Assembly (NCBI GenBank): GCA_964640655.1 | Contig: CAZXFT010000006.1 | Span: 1 to 64,000 of the forward strand | Source: BJGO01 sp964640655 | GTDB taxonomy: Bacteria > Bacteroidota > Bacteroidia > Chitinophagales > UBA10324 | Direction: 5' to 3' | DNA: 64,000 nt | Part shown: in pieces, positions 61,263-64,000 of the stretch | Position numbering within the stretch: position 1 is the first letter of the stretch | Layout of the letters: the number at the start of each line of letters is the position of its first letter | Made by a program: the position numbers and the translations under genes | Notes under the pieces: generated by a model | What the model saw: the letters and a program-made list of their open reading frames with translations, nothing else | Database searches by the model: none | Told to the model about the DNA's origin: nothing

Positions 61263-62240
61263 TTAATCCTTCTTCGGCGCATTGGCATTGCCACCTAAAG
61301 ACTCACGCATAGCCGTGTCAGATTGTATGTTCTTCATACGGTAGTAATCCATAATACCCAGGTTACCACTACGAAACGACTCCGCCATAGCCAACGGAAT
61401 CTGTGCTTCCGCTTCTATCACCTTGGCGCGCGCCTCCTGTGCTTTTGCTTTCATCTCCTGCTCCTGCGCCACCGCCATAGCACGGCGCTCCTCAGCCTTG
61501 GCCTGTGCAATGTTTTTATCTGCATTCGCCTGATCCATCTGCAACTGAGCACCAATATTTTTGCCTACATCTATATCTGCAATATCAATAGACAATATCT
61601 CAAATGCTGTTCCGGCATCCAAACCTTTTTGCAACACCACCTTCGATATGGAATCGGGGTTTTCCAATACATCTTTATGCGACACCGCCGAACCTATGGA
61701 ACTCACTATACCCTCACCCACACGAGCCAGAACGGTTTCTTCACCTGCACCACCCACTAACTTGGTAATGTTCGTACGCACCGTAACACGCGCACGGCAC
61801 ACCAACTGAATACCGTCCTTTGCCACAGCAGAAACCGGCGGTGTATCAATCACCTTAGGGTTCACACTCATCTGCACCGCTTCAAACACATCGCGACCTG
61901 CCAGATTAATCGCCGTACTCATCTTCCAGTCGAGCGGTATGTTGGCTTTGTCGGCAGAAATCATGGCTCGTATAACGGCGTTTACATTACCACCGGCCAG
62001 ATAGTGCGTCTCTATTTCGTTCGATGTTACTTTCAGTCCGGCTTTGGTAGAGTTAATCATAGCATTAACAACCAGAGAAGGTGGCACCTTACGTATGCGC
62101 ATAAAAATGAGCTGCGCAATGCTAATGTTCACGCCGCTGAATACAGCGGTTATCCAAAGGTTCAGTGGTATAATGTAGAAGAACAGAAAAAGTCCTACAA
62201 TGACACCGACAGTTACCAAAATTAAAAAGATAGGTTCCAT
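61263..62240 (-). CDS. floA: Flotillin-like protein FloA
   Basis: FloA organises membrane microdomains. The 325-residue protein has an N-terminal membrane helix (IFLILVTVGVIVGLFLFFYI), then an SPFH domain with GVNISIAQLIFMRIRKVPPS, INSTKAGLKVTSNEIETHYLAG and VTVRTNITKLVGGAGEETVL. Its long Ala/Glu-rich coiled-coil region (QMDQANADKNIAQAKAEERRAMAVAQEQEM, LAMAESF) is the classical flotillin repeat. The end PLAMAESFRSGNLGIMDYYR is also typical. It lies three bases after the NfeD gene on the same strand, the standard flotillin-NfeD pair of bacteria. Confidence 0.95.
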   Translation of the reverse strand: MEPIFLILVTVGVIVGLFLFFYIIPLNLWITAVFSGVNISIAQLIFMRIRKVPPSLVVNAMINSTKAGLKVTSNEIETHYLAGGNVNAVIRAMISADKANIPLDWKMSTAINLAGRDVFEAVQMSVNPKVIDTPPVSAVAKDGIQLVCRARVTVRTNITKLVGGAGEETVLARVGEGIVSSIGSAVSHKDVLENPDSISKVVLQKGLDAGTAFEILSIDIADIDVGKNIGAQLQMDQANADKNIAQAKAEERRAMAVAQEQEMKAKAQEARAKVIEAEAQIPLAMAESFRSGNLGIMDYYRMKNIQSDTAMRESLGGNANAPKKD

Positions 62241-62243
62241 AGT

Positions 62244-62717
62244 TTATGATTGTGTTTTTGGTTTTACAAATATTTTGTTCATCGAAATTTTTACAATCTC
62301 AAGTGTTGTGTTTTCACTGATATAACCTTCGAGCGAATGCACCTCAATGGTATCTTCACCAACCTGCGCCTTGCCGCTGGGTGCTATGCGCGACACAGCA
62401 ATGGCTTCATCTCCCACTTTCACCTTTTGCAGTTCTTCCTCGTTCATCCGTGCGGTATTGGTTTGGCGTAAACTCAGCTTTTTCCAGAAGCCGCTGCGCA
62501 TTGCCGCTATCAAACTAATCACCGATAGCAAGAATGTAATGATAGAAGTAATCCATCCTACGGTATCGCCAAAATGATAGAAGGAAAAATAGATGCCGCT
62601 GAGCATCATTATAATACCTATCACAGCAAGAACGGTGATACCGGGTATAATGAATATTTCTATGAAGAGTAATACCCAACCTATGGCAATAAGACTAACT
62701 ATTATAAACCAATCCAT
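62244..62717 (-). CDS. NfeD-family membrane protein
   Basis: A 157-residue short-form NfeD (NfeD1b-like, without the serine protease domain). Three hydrophobic helices (FIIVSLIAIGWVLLFIEIFI, ITVLAVIGIIMMLSGIYFSF, WITSIITFLLSVISLIA) precede a C-terminal OB-like domain (KVGDEAIAVSRIAPSGKAQVGED, YISENTTLEIVKISMNKIFVK). NfeD proteins partner flotillin-like proteins in membrane organisation. It is the upstream gene of the floA operon, three bases apart. Confidence 0.93.
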   Translation of the reverse strand: MDWFIIVSLIAIGWVLLFIEIFIIPGITVLAVIGIIMMLSGIYFSFYHFGDTVGWITSIITFLLSVISLIAAMRSGFWKKLSLRQTNTARMNEEELQKVKVGDEAIAVSRIAPSGKAQVGEDTIEVHSLEGYISENTTLEIVKISMNKIFVKPKTQS

Positions 62718-62785
62718 AATTGTAAGTAAGGTCGGAAAAATACAGTTTCTCTGTAATTGAGTTGATGTAAATGTGATGAAATAAA

Positions 62786-62809
62786 AATCCCGGTTATAAA
62801 ACCGGGATT
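62786..62809 (-). terminator. Strong terminator after pnp
   Basis: Perfect 10-base arms AATCCCGGTT (62786-62795) and AACCGGGATT (62800-62809) with a 4-base loop; on the minus strand TTTTTATTT follows. It is 66 bases beyond the pnp stop. Confidence 0.9.
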
Positions 62810-62874
62810 GATTATCCGAATTCTAACGAACAAAGGACAATTGACGACAGAAACGAATAATGTCTTAATAAAGA

Positions 62875-64000
62875 TTAATGGCTTGCAGGATTCTTTTCCA
62901 GTAATGCTTTGCGCGAGAGTTTGAACTTACCCGACTTCTGATCAATGTCAAGCAACTTCACCTGAATCACATCTCCAACATTCAACACACCTTCCAGAGT
63001 TTCCAAACGCTTGTGAGCTACTTCAGAGATATGAAGCAATCCATCGCGACCGGGCAAGAACTCTACAAATGCACCATAAGGCTGAATGGAGCGCACAGTT
63101 CCCTGATACACTTCATTCACCTGCGGAACAGTAGTAATTCCTTTGATTTTGTTTACGGCTTTAGTCAAGCCTTCCAGATCGGCGCTCGAAACGGTTACTT
63201 CTCCTTTACCATTCACTTCTTCAATCACAATCACGGTGTTGGTTTCGCGCTGCATTTCCTGAATCACCTTGCCACCCGGACCTATCACCGCACCAATAAA
63301 TTCTTTGTCGATAATCAACTTCACTATACGTGGAGCGTGTGGTTTGTAGTCGGCACGTGGCTCGGCAATTTCGTTGTACATTAAATCAATAATGTGCATA
63401 CGACCTTCTTTAGCCTGCATTAATGCCTTTTCCAGCAACTCGTAGGATAAGCCTTCTATCTTAATATCCATCTGACAGCCACAGATACCATATCGAGTAC
63501 CGGTAACCTTAAAGTCCATATCTCCCAAATGATCTTCATCGCCGAGGATGTCGCTGAGTATGGCATACTTACCATCGGCACGGGTAATTAAACCCATGGC
63601 AATACCGCTCACGTGGCTCTTCATTTTAACACCTGCATCAAACAAGGCCAATGAACCGGCACATACCGTAGCCATAGAACTGGAACCATTAGACTCCAGA
63701 ATATCGGATACTATACGAATGGTGTATGGACACACATCATTTCCGGGCAACATATTCTTTAAAGAACGAAGCGCCAGATTTCCATGCCCCACCTCACGAC
63801 GACCCGGGCCGCGGTTAGGCTTCACCTCACCGGTCGAGAAGGCAGGGAAGTTATAATGCAACAGGAAGTTGGTATAGGTAGTCTCAATTGCGCGGTCGAG
63901 CATCAACTCATCCAGTTTTGAACCCAGAGTAACAGTGGTTAATGATTGGGTTTCGCCACGGGTAAAAATGGCTGAACCGTGTGTGGCAGGCAAGTAATCC
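62875..64000 (-). CDS. pnp: Polyribonucleotide nucleotidyltransferase, 5' end outside the window
   Basis: PNPase degrades RNA from the 3' end by phosphorolysis and is part of the RNA degradosome. The window holds the last 375 codons. Visible parts: second RNase PH core (LPATHGSAIFTRGETQSL, GPGRREVGHGNLALRSL, SNGSSSMATVCAGSLAL, SGIAMGLI, then ILSDILGDEDHLGDMDFKV). A KH domain with LIIDKEFIGAVIGPGGKVIQ and an S1 domain (VYQGTVRSIQPYGAFVEFLP, GLLHISEVAH) follow, ending FKLSRKALLEK. The family is usually about 700 residues, so roughly half lies beyond 64000. The apparent in-frame initiator at 63993 is an internal Leu codon. Confidence 0.95.
   Translation of the reverse strand, partial: DYLPATHGSAIFTRGETQSLTTVTLGSKLDELMLDRAIETTYTNFLLHYNFPAFSTGEVKPNRGPGRREVGHGNLALRSLKNMLPGNDVCPYTIRIVSDILESNGSSSMATVCAGSLALFDAGVKMKSHVSGIAMGLITRADGKYAILSDILGDEDHLGDMDFKVTGTRYGICGCQMDIKIEGLSYELLEKALMQAKEGRMHIIDLMYNEIAEPRADYKPHAPRIVKLIIDKEFIGAVIGPGGKVIQEMQRETNTVIVIEEVNGKGEVTVSSADLEGLTKAVNKIKGITTVPQVNEVYQGTVRSIQPYGAFVEFLPGRDGLLHISEVAHKRLETLEGVLNVGDVIQVKLLDIDQKSGKFKLSRKALLEKNPASH

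Noticed and set aside
63991..63993. PNPase gene starting at 63993
   Set aside because: This is an internal Leu codon; homology continues in frame beyond the right edge.

Overview
The window looks like a stretch of a Bacteroidota chromosome, probably near Chitinophagales or Sphingobacteriales. Four things point there: many exported proteins with type IX secretion (T9SS) C-terminal domains of both type A and type B, a porQ gene for the T9SS itself, lineage-typical families (DUF4783, HU-CCDC81/SPOR, carboxypeptidase-regulatory-like TonB receptors), and promoters of the Bacteroidota form TAnnTTTG. It is a draft scaffold. Two runs of exactly 100 N (7675-7774 and 41860-41959) interrupt sucC and mdh, and the left edge lies inside a pentanucleotide repeat. 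I found no rRNA, tRNA, CRISPR array, insertion sequence or prophage.

Layout. 1-5402: a 39-copy ACAGC repeat runs into a T9SS cargo gene (zincin-like protease plus beta-helix), followed by a second T9SS cargo gene. 5403-5947: non-coding DNA with two perfect REP-like palindromes. 5948-41005: mostly housekeeping and envelope genes. These include an ABM monooxygenase, sucC, a Sua5/YciO protein, a TonB receptor, a TPR/outer-membrane protein pair, gpmI with a lipoprotein, DUF4783-nadC, a lipid kinase, an SUI1 factor, dnaE, a lysine-rich histone-H1-like protein, mnmA, a di-haem peroxidase, a thiol-disulfide protein, a very large outer-membrane protein, a TMTC-like TPR protein, an asparaginase, an MFS pump, a methyltransferase, an HU/SPOR protein and porQ. 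41183-46993: mdh, a retropepsin-like protease, then a Cys-rich export and electron-transfer locus. Its last four genes overlap by 11, 4 and 1 bases: Cys-rich channel, CX4CH cytochrome/beta-propeller lipoprotein, Sir2 deacylase and NUDIX hydrolase.

46978-59454 (minus strand) is the most unusual region. It is a tandem array of two alternating secreted-protein genes, A (beta-helix, T9SS type A tail) and B (lectin-like, T9SS type B tail), in the order A1-B1-A2-B2-A3'. The spacers are 3, 9, 3 and 9 bases. A1 is a giant of about 2,485 residues made by joining an unrelated adhesin-like N-terminus to the A module. A3' is a truncated copy cut off at the end of the NUDIX gene. A terminator-like hairpin lies in the leader of the array, and upstream of it is a 42-bp minisatellite of about eight units (59777-60121), each with a hairpin.

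60484-64000: a fibronectin-III-like protein, then floA-nfeD (membrane microdomains) and the 3' half of pnp, each followed by a strong intrinsic terminator.

The secreted cargo and porQ form one functional theme: proteins with Sec signal peptides cross the outer membrane by T9SS. The repeat at the left edge, the A/B duplications and the patchy near-identity between A copies suggest that this surface repertoire diversifies by slippage and recombination.
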